64,000 nt of DNA from Deroplatys truncata (taxonomy: Eukaryota; Arthropoda; Insecta; Mantodea; Mantidae). The DNA lies in assembly GCA_030765065.1 (NCBI GenBank), contig CM060987.1:70938557-71002556 (forward strand), written 5' to 3'. Shown here in pieces: positions 34,190 to 45,722 of the stretch (within the stretch, counting starts at the first letter, position 1; every line of letters begins with the position of its first letter). The position numbers were made by a program, and so were the translations under genes. Under the pieces are notes generated by a model. That model was not told the origin of the DNA, did not search any database, and was given only the letters and a program-made list of their open reading frames with translations.

Positions 34190-36870
34190 CTCGCGATCTG
34201 TTGCGTCTCATTGGTCCGACCATTTTTGGGGGGGGGGTCTTCCAACTCCTCTTTCCCTCTCGGCTTATTATTTAGTCTTCTTTGGCATTCTTTCATTACC
34301 CATTATATTAACGTGGTCTTTCTATGTCTGTCTGTAATCAGCTACTTTATCATTTAATTCATATATTTCCAGTCGATAACGATTGTCTTTATTGTATAAT
34401 CTATTTCTTTTTGTAACTCCCAGATATCCTCTCAAAATTTTCATCTCCACAGTTTGTATTCTGTGATTTTGTATCAGGGGTCCAAGTCTCACTGTCATAT
34501 AATCCACATGGCCGTTGTTTTGTAAAATTTCATATGTGTGTCCCTTCTGACCTTGCCTTTTAATGTTCTTCTGATAGTCCCACACATGCGATTAAATTTT
34601 TCAATCCTCCGTTCTGCATCTCTCTCTCCTATATATGACAGGTTACACCCTAAGAATTTGAAGGAGCTTACTTGTTCAATGCTTTGGTTCTGCATTACTA
34701 ATTTACATCTAAGAGGAAATCTTCCTCGAAATGCCATTGTCTTTGTTTTTTGGACAGATATCTTCAAGTTATATTCTCCAGTAATCTTTTGTAATTCGAA
34801 GAGTGATGTCTTCGTTGTCGAATATAAGAACCTGATCATCTACAAATAAAAGGATGTTTATAACATTTGTCATACTCAAATCATCTCTAAATTTTAAAAC
34901 GTTCATTTCCTGTTTCCACTTATTGCATCGTCAATATATATGTTGAAAAGTGTGGGGGATATATTCAGCACCCTTGTCTAACTCCTTTATTTATTGTTTC
35001 TATAAGATCTCAGCTGATTTAGTTTCTACATTAATTTGGATATTTTGGTACATATCCTTGATGACTTCAATTATATGTTTGGGTTTACCTCTTCTATCCA
35101 TAATTTTCCTCTTGTAACACTGTCAAAAGATTTTAGATAATCTACGAAAGTTATATATGTTTTCAAATTGAATTCTCTTCTCTTCTCGATTAGTAATTTT
35201 AGCACAAATGCATTATCTATACATGATCTTCCTCTTCCTAAAGCCTGTTGGTTCTTCTAAAATTATATTTTCCATTATACTTTGTAATCTATTATTAATT
35301 ATCTTTGCGTATATCTTATATGTCGTATATAATAAGCTAATACCCTTGTAATTCTTGCATTCTGTTCGTTGTCCTTTCTTTAATATTGGTACGACTATGG
35401 CAGTTTTCCATTCGTTTGGTATTTTCCTTTGCTGCCAACATTGGTTAACTAGATCTAGAAGTCTAAATCTAGCTTCAAGATGAAGATATTTAAGCAGTTC
35501 TACATTAATATTGTCCAGCCCAGGGGGTTTTCTTATTCTTTTTGTATGAGCTTCTTCTAGTTCATCATATTCTAAACTATCCACTAGGTTATAAGTCAAT
35601 TTCACATCTATTCTTCCTCCTTATCAGTGTGCCATAAGGCTTTACAAAATGTTATCCATTCCCTGGCGTCCAAGATTTGCAGTATCTTTTTCTTCTTTGT
35701 TTAAAGGTTTCATTATTTTGTATGCCATGTTTTGTTTCCAGTGGATATCGTATTTGATACCTGATATATATTTTTCCCAACTTTATTTGTGAGTTCTTTT
35801 CACTAAAGCTTTTGTTATTCTTGATTGGGTTTTGTACTTTTCTAGGGTTTCCTGATATTTTTGCGCTAACCATTTAAGGTAAATTTTCTCTTTCTCTTTT
35901 ATTGCTTCATTTAGTTCTTCATTCCAAACATAGTCCTTTCTTCTTTAAAAATGTCTTCCGTTTCCCCAGTACTTTAGCCACTTTTTAATATAGTTTTTTT
36001 TTTTTTTTAATTTTTTCCATTCCATTTCTATATCTGTACTTAAGGTTTGCTTCCTAAATTTTGTTTAATTCTTCTATGGTAGAGTTCTCTAATCGAAGGG
36101 TCTCTGAGTAAATTCGTTTTCCAGCTCGTTTTACTTGGACCTAAATTACGTCGGTTAGCTTTATACCATTTTGTTTTTAGCCCTATTCTTCCTCTAACAA
36201 GAAAATTATCTTTGCTTCTTAACACCCTTACATCTTCGAAACATTTCCCTAACTCTCCACCTGTAATGAAGAGGTCTATTATTGAGTGGCGCCCTTGAGC
36301 TGCTCATGTATATTTATGAATTCCTTTGTGCTTATAGAAAGAATTCTCTATTTTTAACACATTGTAGTTAATGAAATCTCTCAACAGCTTTCCATTTTGA
36401 TTTAGTGTAGTTTCACCGTTTGTACCTATAAGCTTTGTAATGGGCTGTTGCCCAAATCTAGCATTTAAATCACCTGCCATTTTTTTTTGTTGTATCCAGA
36501 ACCTTTTGTAAGTCTTTATAGAATATCTTCGAGTCTTCAAATCTACCTTCTTCTGGAGCATATGTTGCAATAATGCTCAAATAACCTGTCTATTTTAAGT
36601 CTGCATGTTGCAATGCGTTCATTTGCCCAGCTATATGATAAGATTTTATTTTTCAGGCTTTCATGTATCATTTATTCACTGCTGTTTTCTATGGGAGCTC
36701 CACTATAAATCAATAAGATCCTATGTCACATGTTCCTTTTTGTTTTTTCTTGGTTTTTTGCTAATATAACTGTGTCCATTTTGGAATCGTTTACTTCTAT
36801 TTCATTTTGTTTTTGGGAAAGACCACTAACGTTCCAAATTCCTATATTCCGAAATCCCTTTGCGTTTATT
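34190..36870 (-). pseudogene. LINE endonuclease-reverse transcriptase, broken
   Basis: From the 5' side: endonuclease start GIWNVSGLSQKQNEIEVN, then IYSGAPIENSSE, the core GDLNARFGQQPITKLIGTNG (36304-36570), and NGKLLRDFINYNVLKIENSF. The reverse transcriptase then reads RIRKPPGLDNINVELLKYL, WKTAIVVPILKKGQRTECKN and YKGISLLYTTYKIYAKIINN (35213-35605), PTLFNIYIDDAI, the catalytic motif LLFVDDQVLIF (near 34840), and the thumb-side segments VSSFKFLGCNLSYIGERDA and RRTLKGKVRRDTHMKFYKTT (34495-34839). The C-terminus has MKILRGYLGVTKRNR and a PRGKEELEDPPQKW tail. The endonuclease and RT motifs survive, but frameshifts and stops separate nearly every block (for example before GDLNAR and around FVDD), so no complete protein can be made. 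Confidence 0.9.
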
Positions 36871-36929
36871 CTTTGTACGTTTGGCATTGGTCGTATAAAA
36901 ATAAAAGGCCGGCCATCTTCTTTGAGAGT

Positions 36930-37254
36930 ATCAGTAATAATGACAATTTCCCCTGGCCGCGTTACGGGCGCTGCGCAGGGTAAGGTTGGTGAGGGCTGCT
37001 ACCTCATTGCTTCCAACCAAGTAACGCCGTGTTTTGACCCCAACAGTGAGGATTGCTACTTCCGCTCTCCAAGCCGCTGTGAGGTTCACGTAGTCTCACA
37101 TCTGCTCGTCGACCGTTGCAGTCTTCGCCGTAACCCTGGCAAGGGACCCTTACCAGGTACTACCTCCCGGGCCAGGACGACCTGGAGTATCACGTCGGCA
37201 GGGTCGCTACTCACTGAAGTAGGGCTATCTCCAGAGGCCCTACCCGTTACCGAT
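36930..37254 (-). other. GC-rich 5' leader of the LINE
   Basis: Base composition changes sharply to GC-rich between the endonuclease start and the target duplication. Frames of 61 and 222 codons here are by-products; the 222-codon plus-strand frame (36730-37398) even crosses the insertion boundary. Function as an internal promoter leader is inferred from its position only. Confidence 0.6.
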
Positions 37255-37267
37255 ATCTCTTTAATAC

Positions 37268-37560
37268 ACACAATTTATTCCAGATTTGTGCCAGAAGTCA
37301 TTTCCGAGATATCTGTGATTAATGGTTCAAAATTGTTCAATACTTTTGTCTTTCTTTTAAAGTTCTGTCGAGTTTGTTGTTTCTGGCAAATTGCATAGAA
37401 AGGTATGGAGTTTTAAGGCCGGCATATAGCGTCCAGTTCTTAAACATTTGACTATCGATTTGTATCTATATGAAATGTGTAAAGTAGCTATTTCTGAAAC
37501 GGCTTGTCTCGATTAAAACGAAAAATAAGCTTTAGTAAGATTACTTTGCATATGAAATAC
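37268..37560 (+). mobile_element. family R element, right part (split by the LINE)
   Basis: Continues the copy that starts at 34005: gttcaaaattgttcaatact, aaggccggcatatagcgtcc, ttaaacatttgactatcg and aataagctttagtaag. It belongs to the same subfamily as 10935-11660. The end motif agagaaagtcatgtga is lost; only a weak acatcagg remains. Confidence 0.78.
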
Positions 37561-39032
37561 ATCAGGATTTTTTTTTCTCCCCAAGATTTTGCTCTACTAG
37601 GTTAGAAATTACATTTTGTGCCAGATTCACGCAAGTTACGTTGTTTTTCGCTGTAGACAGAATCATTGGAACGTATTTATAACAGTGAAAGCGATTAAAG
37701 AATCTTATTCAAAAGTGTCGCGACTGTTTAGAGAAAAATGAAGCAAAAAATGCCATTGCCATTCTAATTTTATTTAATTGAATTTTCTTGAATTCAATAG
37801 GTATTGTTCCATTTGAAATAGAAGCATAATATTTTAATGCTAGAAATGCGATGTTTAGTAGGTTTGAATTATTGTATGGGGATGCGTTTATGAGCCTTCG
37901 TTTCTGTGAAAACGGTGCATCATTAGCGCCTCTTGTTTAAGTGGTGATTTTAGATGGTTCACAGGTATATGCAGCTGTTAGTAAACTATTGATACAACTG
38001 ATTTATAAATGAGAAGTGAAATAAGCTGGAAATATAACTTAAAGTTGTTAAAATAAAAGCGCTAAGGAAGAACACATTAGAGCTATTAAGAAAAGAGCCC
38101 TTTTCTATGTAAATAAACATATAAAATCGAAGTTTTAAATTCAGTTATGGAAATGCGGCCCTGTTCTAGATTGGACAACATAGGAGTATGCTCTTTCACT
38201 TAAAATGAATTTGTCGCAGCACTCGCCGGATCGATACGAACAAGAAACGTTGAGAATGTATTTTGCGTCGAGTAAAACATGTACAAGTAGTGCGGTTGCA
38301 TGTTTAAGTAACAGTTCGGAAAGATTGAAGCAGCGATATGAATCGTAACTTTGAAACCAAGTGGTTTAATACTAATTCAGAGGAATCTGGTATAAACACG
38401 CAATTTGTGAGAACAGTATGCACCATAAGAACTGCCACAGCGAAACTCTAGCTGAATGACAGTGCGTCCAAACAAGTCTTCGTTCATCTCAGTACGGGTC
38501 GGAACATGGGTTTTAAAATGGCATTGTAAAATTAAGTTTGAAAGGAATTAAAGGTGACCTGACGTTGAATTTATAAGGTTCAGGATATGCTCTCTCGGAA
38601 CTATTTAAAATAATTTAAATGTATGCCTTTTGCATTTATATCGGCACTTCTTTATTTGTGCATTGGTTTTAGAAAGATATTTGTATTATCCCTATCAAAT
38701 CAGTGTATTTGAGAAGGTAATTTTAGCTTTCGGTTAAGAGCCCGACGGGCGTTGGGAATTCTCGATTCTCCTCCAAGGCTGTTTCCTGCTTGTTTGTTGC
38801 CAGCAGCAGTTGTTATCGGAGTTTAGAGCTAGCTAACTGGTAAGATTTGAACCCATGCTGCCTAAAAGTGGGAGGGAAAACTGTTACTTTTTGAGTTCCA
38901 GTTGCTATAAAAGACTATTCCAAAATAACAGCCAACTACACTCACTAGTATTTATACAAAGCCATAAGGGGAAGACATTCTTGGTCCTGAGGTTAGAGTA
39001 TACTATTTTTTCCTCCTAACCCTACTCAGCTG
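37561..39032. other. no recognised gene
   Basis: AT-rich. An isolated B-box-like motif occurs on the minus strand near 38848 (GGGTTCAAATCTTACC) without a convincing A box. Nothing else. Confidence 0.5.
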
Positions 39033-39226
39033 GACGCGCAGTATCTGGACAAACCCTTTCCCAGGAGGGGTTTTGGGTGGTTGTAGGAGAACAGCCGATG
39101 CGTACAGTACGATATTTTCGTCGTGACAGCGTATCTATATGCACAGTAGTTAGACAAGTACAATTTATCTTCTGGGAGGGGTGTTGGTTCAGTTGTAACA
39201 AAGCAGAGGCGCGTACACAACGCGAG
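39033..39226. repeat. old tandem duplication, two diverged units
   Basis: Unit 1 (39033-39110) and unit 2 (39138-39226) share an ordered set of blocks: gcgcagtatctggacaa against gcacagtagttagacaa; aggaggggttttgggtggtt against gggaggggtgttggttcagt; gatgcgtacagtacg against gcgcgtacacaacg. Divergence is substantial. No function is evident. Confidence 0.55.
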
Positions 39227-39615
39227 ATAAAGTGACGTCACCACAGTTCCGAGTGAGTGTTCCAAGGAAGGTGAATATTACCAGCCATTCTCCTCCCCCC
39301 ACCCTAGACTACCTTCTCCGGCTCTAGTTTCTGCATTTTCATGAAAAAATCGACCTTTACCTGAGGCATTCCTGTTGCACTGCGCTAGAGGAATACTGCC
39401 AGTCTTCCCCCCCCCCCCACCCCGCTCTCCAACTTTCTCTTCGTTTGTGTTTACGTTCAGGTCGAAAAAAATCGTACTATACATAGAATTGTTTTCGCAT
39501 CAAGTCGTGATTCTTCGTCTATTACGAATATTGCCAAGCAGCAAAACTTATATTTACCCCAGCTGCTTTTAAGCTATATTGCGTCGGTCGTCGCGTACTT
39601 GTTTAGAAGACTGCG

Positions 39616-39680
39616 CCGAGGAGGTGGCCTATCTGTATGTGTTGGTTGCAGTCCCGGGTTCGATGCCCGCGTGGGTTATA
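39616..39680 (+). other. tRNA-like head of a possible SINE
   Basis: GAGGAGGTGGCCTATCTGT resembles an A-box region, and CCCGGGTTCGATGCCCG is a perfect B box in a self-complementary T arm. The rest of a tRNA cloverleaf is not present. I see no second copy, so the element length is unknown. Confidence 0.5.
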
Positions 39681-42600
39681 ATCGACCGCGGTGCGGTGGT
39701 AGGTACAGGGGAAGTAATGGTGTAATGATAACATGCTTTGTACCTGCTCCTGCACCAAAATAAAATATAATGTTCAAATATCTTTGTAGTTTGTTGTCCT
39801 CCGTCCGACGTGACTTCGTCTTCATCAGCAAATCCCCGTAGAAAGGTGATGAAAACATAATATGGTTTAATTCTCGCTGTTGCCGTAGCTAGTTGCTCTG
39901 AGTGGAGATATACTCGTGGACTTTGCCTATTAGGACTGCTAATAAGCTCGTTGACCTCGGTAGTGGAACTAAGGAATCCGAGGAGAATTTATTAGTCATC
40001 ATAGTGTTTGATTTATTGCAGTTCATTATCACTTTTTCATTCTAAAACACTAAACAATGTTCCTGTTCATTCAGAATTCTATATTGGACTTGTGAATCAC
40101 AAATGCCTTGTTAATTAATACGTGGCAGTCACATTCACACTTCGGCACAAAGCGGACACTATTTGCGCGCCAACTTTGTATTATGAAGTAGCGTGGATTC
40201 CTCGTCTGTAACTACAAATCAACTCCTAAATTTTTGGGGTACACATTGACTGTTTATAGGATACGATCCCCCACTTAGGATTTAAGGATCTGATCTCTCA
40301 TTGGAGGGATTTTCGCCGCTCTCTCAGCATCGTTAAATATTACTTTATTATACATATTCTGATTGGCTATCACGTGACTTTTCCCCGACTTTGTGCAGAG
40401 ATAAATAAGGTCATAAAACCTTACCCTCGGTTCTAATACAAAATATCCCTACTTTCTCTGCACTTGAAAACAGCATATTTGTACAGAACTGGAGAGTTTA
40501 AGACATCTTAAAACTAGTGAAACAGGAGCATTACATATAAGACAAATATTACATTACACAAAAATGACTATTTACATGGTATTCACATTACACACATATC
40601 ATCCACATATCAAGGTAATCATTAAATTAATTGACACATAAAATTAATCGGGCACATTCTGTTTCAACATTCAACTTGTACACGTGAATTCACAACGTAT
40701 TGTTTACAATACATATGCCGCATTGCATCTAACTATTTATTGTGCTCAACTCACGTTAATATTTTGCAATACAAGTGCGGTAAGTACATCTTTGCAGAAC
40801 GAGGAAGAAGTTAGAAAATACGAGATGGTACTTCCCTGTTTCTGCGAAGGACGTTAAGCACGTGTATAGCGTACTAAAGTTTCGACGTAGCGAATAATAG
40901 AAGTCAGCTGTTCAAAAGCATCATCAAGGTCGACCACGTTAGCCTCTACGAATTGGTGATCGATTAGTCAGGCCTGCCAGTCAACAACTGAAGACGAAGT
41001 GGCTGCTTGCGCCGAAAGAGTTGTATTTCAACGCTGCAACAATAAATATACATATCAATAGCTGGATTAAATACTAGTCGGCTACGATATGAATGCACCT
41101 GGAGAAGGGCGCAGCTGTTTTTTGGACAATCAAGGCTTGGGATCAGAGGGGAGTGAGGGTTAACGCGATAGGGAAATGTACAGTGGCACAGTGACAACAG
41201 TACTACATTTACAGGCCTCAGGCTTGCTAGTAAATGCAACTCGGAACTGCGGATGTTTTTTATTTTACCCGACTGTCTTTCCGATGCCCCGTCCACTTGT
41301 TTCGTAACACTCATATCGTGGCCGACTAGTATGTTTTATTAACATCTGCCGTAAAATACAAAACGCACGGGTGCAGGAATTTCAACTTCCTACGCATGCT
41401 AGCACGAGCGGGAAGTTAATTAAAAATACTATCGTCGAAAAAGGAATTAAGGTCCATCACATTGTCGTACAAGTTTCCATGACGTATGTTTCAAAACGAT
41501 ATCGGATTTTCTTCGCATGTGCAGTACAAGAACTTAGTGGCGAAATTACATTTGATTGTAGGATTTTTAGTGGTCGTTGCCCTCTGTTGGAGCATTGAAA
41601 CGAAGGATTCCAAGGTCTCGCATCGTACACATACTAGTTAACTGTTGTACTTAAGTACTGTCTGCTGTCAGTGTGTTTCCTGCCTCTATGCTGCCACAAA
41701 TGGGCATGGTGTTGCAGATCTACTCTGAACTTGACGTTGCAGCAGCCTTTGCTCTGGCTGTTTGCTTTGCTATTCTGGCAAGCCTCTAGTGTACGTTTTA
41801 AGGTTTTTAATTCACTGGCATAAGCTATTCATTTACATTCTGTAGTTCATTGCTAGACATATCTGTGACCCGTCATTTTGGGAATAGCTTGCTGTAGCAC
41901 TATAGATCCACCAGTTTTTTTTCCCCCTGATTTTAACACTGGATCCATGTGTTAAGGTTGTTCGCTCAATGAATGCTTTAGGAGGTCGTAGCAGTGTTCT
42001 GATTAAAGGTGATAATATCGGCTGGAAAACTGGTGCCATACCTCTTTCACATTGAGCATGGATCCAATGTCTATCTAAAGTAAACTAGATGCAAAACTGG
42101 CAAGGAAGATGACCTAAGGCATATCTTCTATACAGAAGGTGCATATACTTGAAAATAAATTAGGGGCATGTGAATCACCTGGTACATACAAACTGCGTTA
42201 TTTTAGTTCAGTTTCTGGCGTAGCATCATGGGGTTAATATTTGCACCACTATGAATGCTAAAAACACTAGCCACTCTGATTAAAATCGCATGCAATTAGA
42301 TGGACATACGCAGTAATAGGTGCATTATGCATAGAGTTCGTTGTGCGCTGTTGGCTTGTTATAATGGGTCATTAATGATTATTTTTCATAGTATTGTTCA
42401 CTGTTGCTCTGTGTTTTGTGTTTAATATACGGGATAACCAGAAATGTTTGTACACATCCGTGCTTTAGAAAAGGCTTCAATAAAATGAGGGAATGTTGTC
42501 TATGATCCAATATTGACAAAATGCAGCTGGCATGTAACTGGTGAACATCAAAATCACAATAACCAGTTTCATTCCGTCTATATTTTATTCATTTACGACC

Positions 42601-43538
42601 TTGCAGGTAACATGCTTTGACATCCACCATAAAAAAAATAATAAATTGGATATAATGGGAGTGATAATGTTTTCATGAACCATTGTTAGCGATTTTTATG
42701 ACTTGTGCCAGGGAGTTAAAATTATCACTAGATATTGCTGTTTGGATTGCGTGTATCTGCAATTATTTCTCTTATTAGAGTTCACATATTTCGCAAAGTA
42801 AACACAAAACCCTGTCATGGAACATTCCTGGAAGGACGTGAACATTTTGTAAATGTTCCAAAGTTGATATTTTTGTGCCATATTAAACGGGCATTTTCTA
42901 TCCTTTTAGTATTATGTATACATATAAACTTGTTGCAGTTGTTTTGTAATTTTATATGTTGAATGAGTAAATGATTCTAACGTGGGTTTTTAAAATGTTT
43001 GGTGTTTGTTATCGTTTCATACGTACCAGCTTTTACGGTTTGCCGAAAAATGTGTGGTAACGCAGTCCTTTTTACGACTTTACGGCAAAGCAGGTTTTGT
43101 GGGGATATTCAAAGTGTTCCGATTTTCACTACGGGCACGACAGCATTGAATTCAATTACATTTTGCAGACTGAATGTACCTTTCTAATTACCTAGCATAC
43201 AGTGCTATGATAAGTGAGAGCTTATCTATATGTCTTTCATCACGATCATGCCTTCACTTGACTGCAACAAAATGCATAGCGTGCGAATTTTAAATTTGAT
43301 TGCACCACTAGCGACCTCTGGTAGCCAGCAGTAATTGAGCGCGAACATTTAGTAATGGAGGTGAATTGTAAAGTCAACTCCCTCACATAAATTGTTTCAT
43401 CTTATTCGCATTATATGGCTCCGGGATGTGTTTTGTAAAATATGAACTAGAAATCTGCGTATAGCCCAGGAAGTGATGCTATTTGCTTTAATAAACGTGG
43501 AAGGATTTCAGCTTGTATGTCAGAACAAAGCAGTACAA
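39681..43538. other. no recognised gene
   Basis: About 3.9 kb without a supportable feature. The longest frame is 116 codons (minus, 40964-41314) and matches nothing I know. No transposon ends found by eye. Confidence 0.5.
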
Positions 43539-43548
43539 TCAAGTCTTC

Positions 43549-44111
43549 AACAGAGAGGTGGTTCAGGCGGCAAGGTCTATGGCCCGCATTCGGGAGGTCC
43601 CGGGTTCGATTCCATGTGACCACTTACTCTAATCATGGGGTTTTTTATGGCCTCGTCACCTAGGCGAATGCCGGGGTGGTGTATTCTAGCACGATTTCTC
43701 CTTTCCCCCATTTCCTCTCATTTTATCCCTCCCTTTCCTCTCATTTTATCTCTCCCTTTCACATTTCAGGCGTGACTTCGGGTCCTGCTGTGTTAGCGGT
43801 TTCGGGTAGATGGCGTAGTTGCTTGCGCATTGTAAAGATTTCTCCCCGGGAACGCCAGGGTGTGTTTTTCCGCCGTTAGGATCTCTTCGTCGCCATCTCT
43901 CGGGATTCTTCGCTTCTAGTGGTGCGCGGTGTTCAAACTGGAAAATTAGGTATTTCTGTGCGTCTCTGTGGGTCTGTCTGCTTGAGGACCTGCGACCTCC
44001 TCCGGCACTTTCACCTCATCCCTGCCTCCCGGGGGATGTAGCCACAATAGATAAAGTTGGTCGCAGTGGCGAGGTGTCCCCTTCCGATAAACGCAACCTA
44101 CATCCAGGTAT
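43549..44111 (+). mobile_element. long tRNA-derived SINE, copy V2
   Basis: The head is nearly identical to V1 (gtggttcaggcggcaaggtc, then cccgcattcgggaggtcccg and the B box GGGTTCGATTCC). The short core caggcgaatg-ccggg recurs at the same distance, but the following body is mostly unlike that of V1. A 10-bp target duplication with one mismatch flanks it: TCAAGTCTTC (43539-43548) and TCAAGTATTC (44112-44121). The 102-codon frame inside is a by-product. Confidence 0.85.
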
Positions 44112-44149
44112 TCAAGTATTCTTATAAAACGCAATTCCAATTAATTTTT

Positions 44150-44312
44150 ATACATTTACTGCACTGAGCATTAAATTTCGTGTCATTGAAAATATTATGC
44201 TTTGCTGGACGAGGTAAACGTTTACGTTTTTTAATACATTTACTGCACTGAACATTTTAAGCATTCTAAATTTCATGTCATCTCAAAATATGCTTTGCTG
44301 GACGAGGTAAAG
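44150..44312. repeat. two-unit tandem duplication (about 80 bp)
   Basis: Units at about 44150-44220 and 44234-44312 both contain atacatttactgcactga, an aaatttcgtgtcatt-like block and tatgctttgctggacgaggt. They differ by a small insertion (tttaagcattc) in the second unit. Confidence 0.9.
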
Positions 44313-44857
44313 TTTTAAGATTGCAATTTAACGATTTGCAAGTGTGCCGTTTCACGCAAAAATTGCTTAATTCATTGTTATGAACCTTCGCTAATAATAT
44401 ACCTTAGGTCCCATCTAGAAAATAAGGTTTAATTATTTTATTCGAATTAAGTAAATATGGGGGCACAAAATTAAAAAGTGAAATTCATCTCTTATTTTAA
44501 GTTTTCTCTTCCGGTTATCTTATGGGGATGCCGTATCAAATCTGGCATTCCCGGCGCATGTCTGACCTCAATTCATGGCATCGAGTTGCAGATAGTTAAA
44601 ATAGCTTAACTCTTATAGTGCGAATAGGGTAGATAAACATTTTAATATCCGGTATGGAATTGCATCCCTGTTTCACGCGTGACAAGCGAGAGCACAGATC
44701 ATTACACTACACAGCACTGTTAGGAATAGAAGTCTATAAACACGTTAACAATAAAACTTAAAAACACCCTATTTATTTCCTCCCTCCGGTTTTCAGTCAA
44801 TTACCTAGTATATAATATTTCTTTCAGGTAGCAAAATTTCAAAACTTTTAATCTCAG
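44313..44857. other. no recognised gene
   Basis: AT-rich spacer before R copy a. Confidence 0.45.
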
Positions 44858-44863
44858 TACAAA

Positions 44864-45716
44864 AAAATCTGATGTGTTACACTCACATGACTTTCTCTAC
44901 TCTTGTACAATCTATTTTTACAAACGCCTATTCTCCATATGCTTCATATTAATCGAGATATCGAGATGTCAATCTTATTTGTAATTTTCTTGTAGATGCA
45001 AGGGGAATATGGTAGCTTTTAAGCGATAGTCAAATATTTTATCGCTGGTTGCTATGTGGCGCATTCCATTCTCTTTGCATGTCCAGGACAAAAAAATGAA
45101 TAACGAATTTGAGAAAAAGTATAAGTATTTGGAAAATTTAAGGAAATAACAAGCAATATCTCGAAAACGGTACACTCAACAAAAAAAATGTATATAAGTT
45201 GTGTATTTTAACGCGATCTACATTTTTGGGTAGTAAAATTTTGTCTATCTCTTATGGTTTACCAGTTATGCAAAAGTCGTTCATAATAAAGAATACTTTT
45301 GGAGACATTCCCAGAAATTTCGAGATATACATTTCATTTCTCATGACATTATCTTAAACATATGATATTTTCATCAAAATCGTTAGAGCCATTTTTGAGA
45401 AAATTAAAATTTTGGAAAAATGTTCCATGTAAAGGGTAGTCTGGGGTGGGGGGATTTTCTTGAAAATCTTCGTGTCGCATCTCTGGAAGATACTGAACGT
45501 AAATACCAAGTTTGGTGTTTATCCGACTGTTCGTTTTTGAGTTATGCTGTTCACAGACACACACACACAGACACACACACACACACGGACATGTTTCCAA
45601 AAATGCTTTTTTTGGATTCAGGTGGTCTCAAAACATGTATTTCCGGTGAAATCTCGGTATCGAATTTTTGGGTGGAATGCAATACTTCCCCTACTTACTA
45701 TACGTAGTAGAGAAAG
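44864..45716 (-). mobile_element. family R element, copy a
   Basis: Full-length R copy in reverse orientation, from aaaatctgatgtgttacact to tactatacgtagtagagaaa. A possible 6-bp target duplication with one mismatch flanks it (TACAAA 44858-44863, TAAAAA 45717-45722). It carries an (AC)n tract near 45557-45593. The duplicated 5356-bp unit begins inside it at 45415, where it and copy b become identical. Confidence 0.85.
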
Positions 45717-45722
45717 TAAAAA

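Larger units (their letters stand above)
34173..37254 (-). mobile_element. non-LTR retrotransposon (LINE), 3.1 kb
   Basis: Minus-strand element with an APE-type endonuclease followed by a reverse transcriptase, inserted in an R copy. The target-site duplication is ATCTCCTTTAATAC (34159-34172) against ATCTCTTTAATAC (37255-37267), one base different in length. Removing the element rejoins the R sequence perfectly in order. The 5' region 36930-37254 is GC-rich and resembles an untranslated leader. The 3' end (near 34173) has no poly(A), only a short GAAGAAGT-like end. About 3.1 kb is close to full length for a compact LINE. I cannot fix the clade (RTE- or CR1-like). Confidence 0.92.

Noticed and set aside
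36730..37398. 222-codon plus-strand open frame
   Set aside because: It runs antisense through the LINE 5' region and across the insertion boundary into R sequence. It is a by-product of GC-rich leader sequence.
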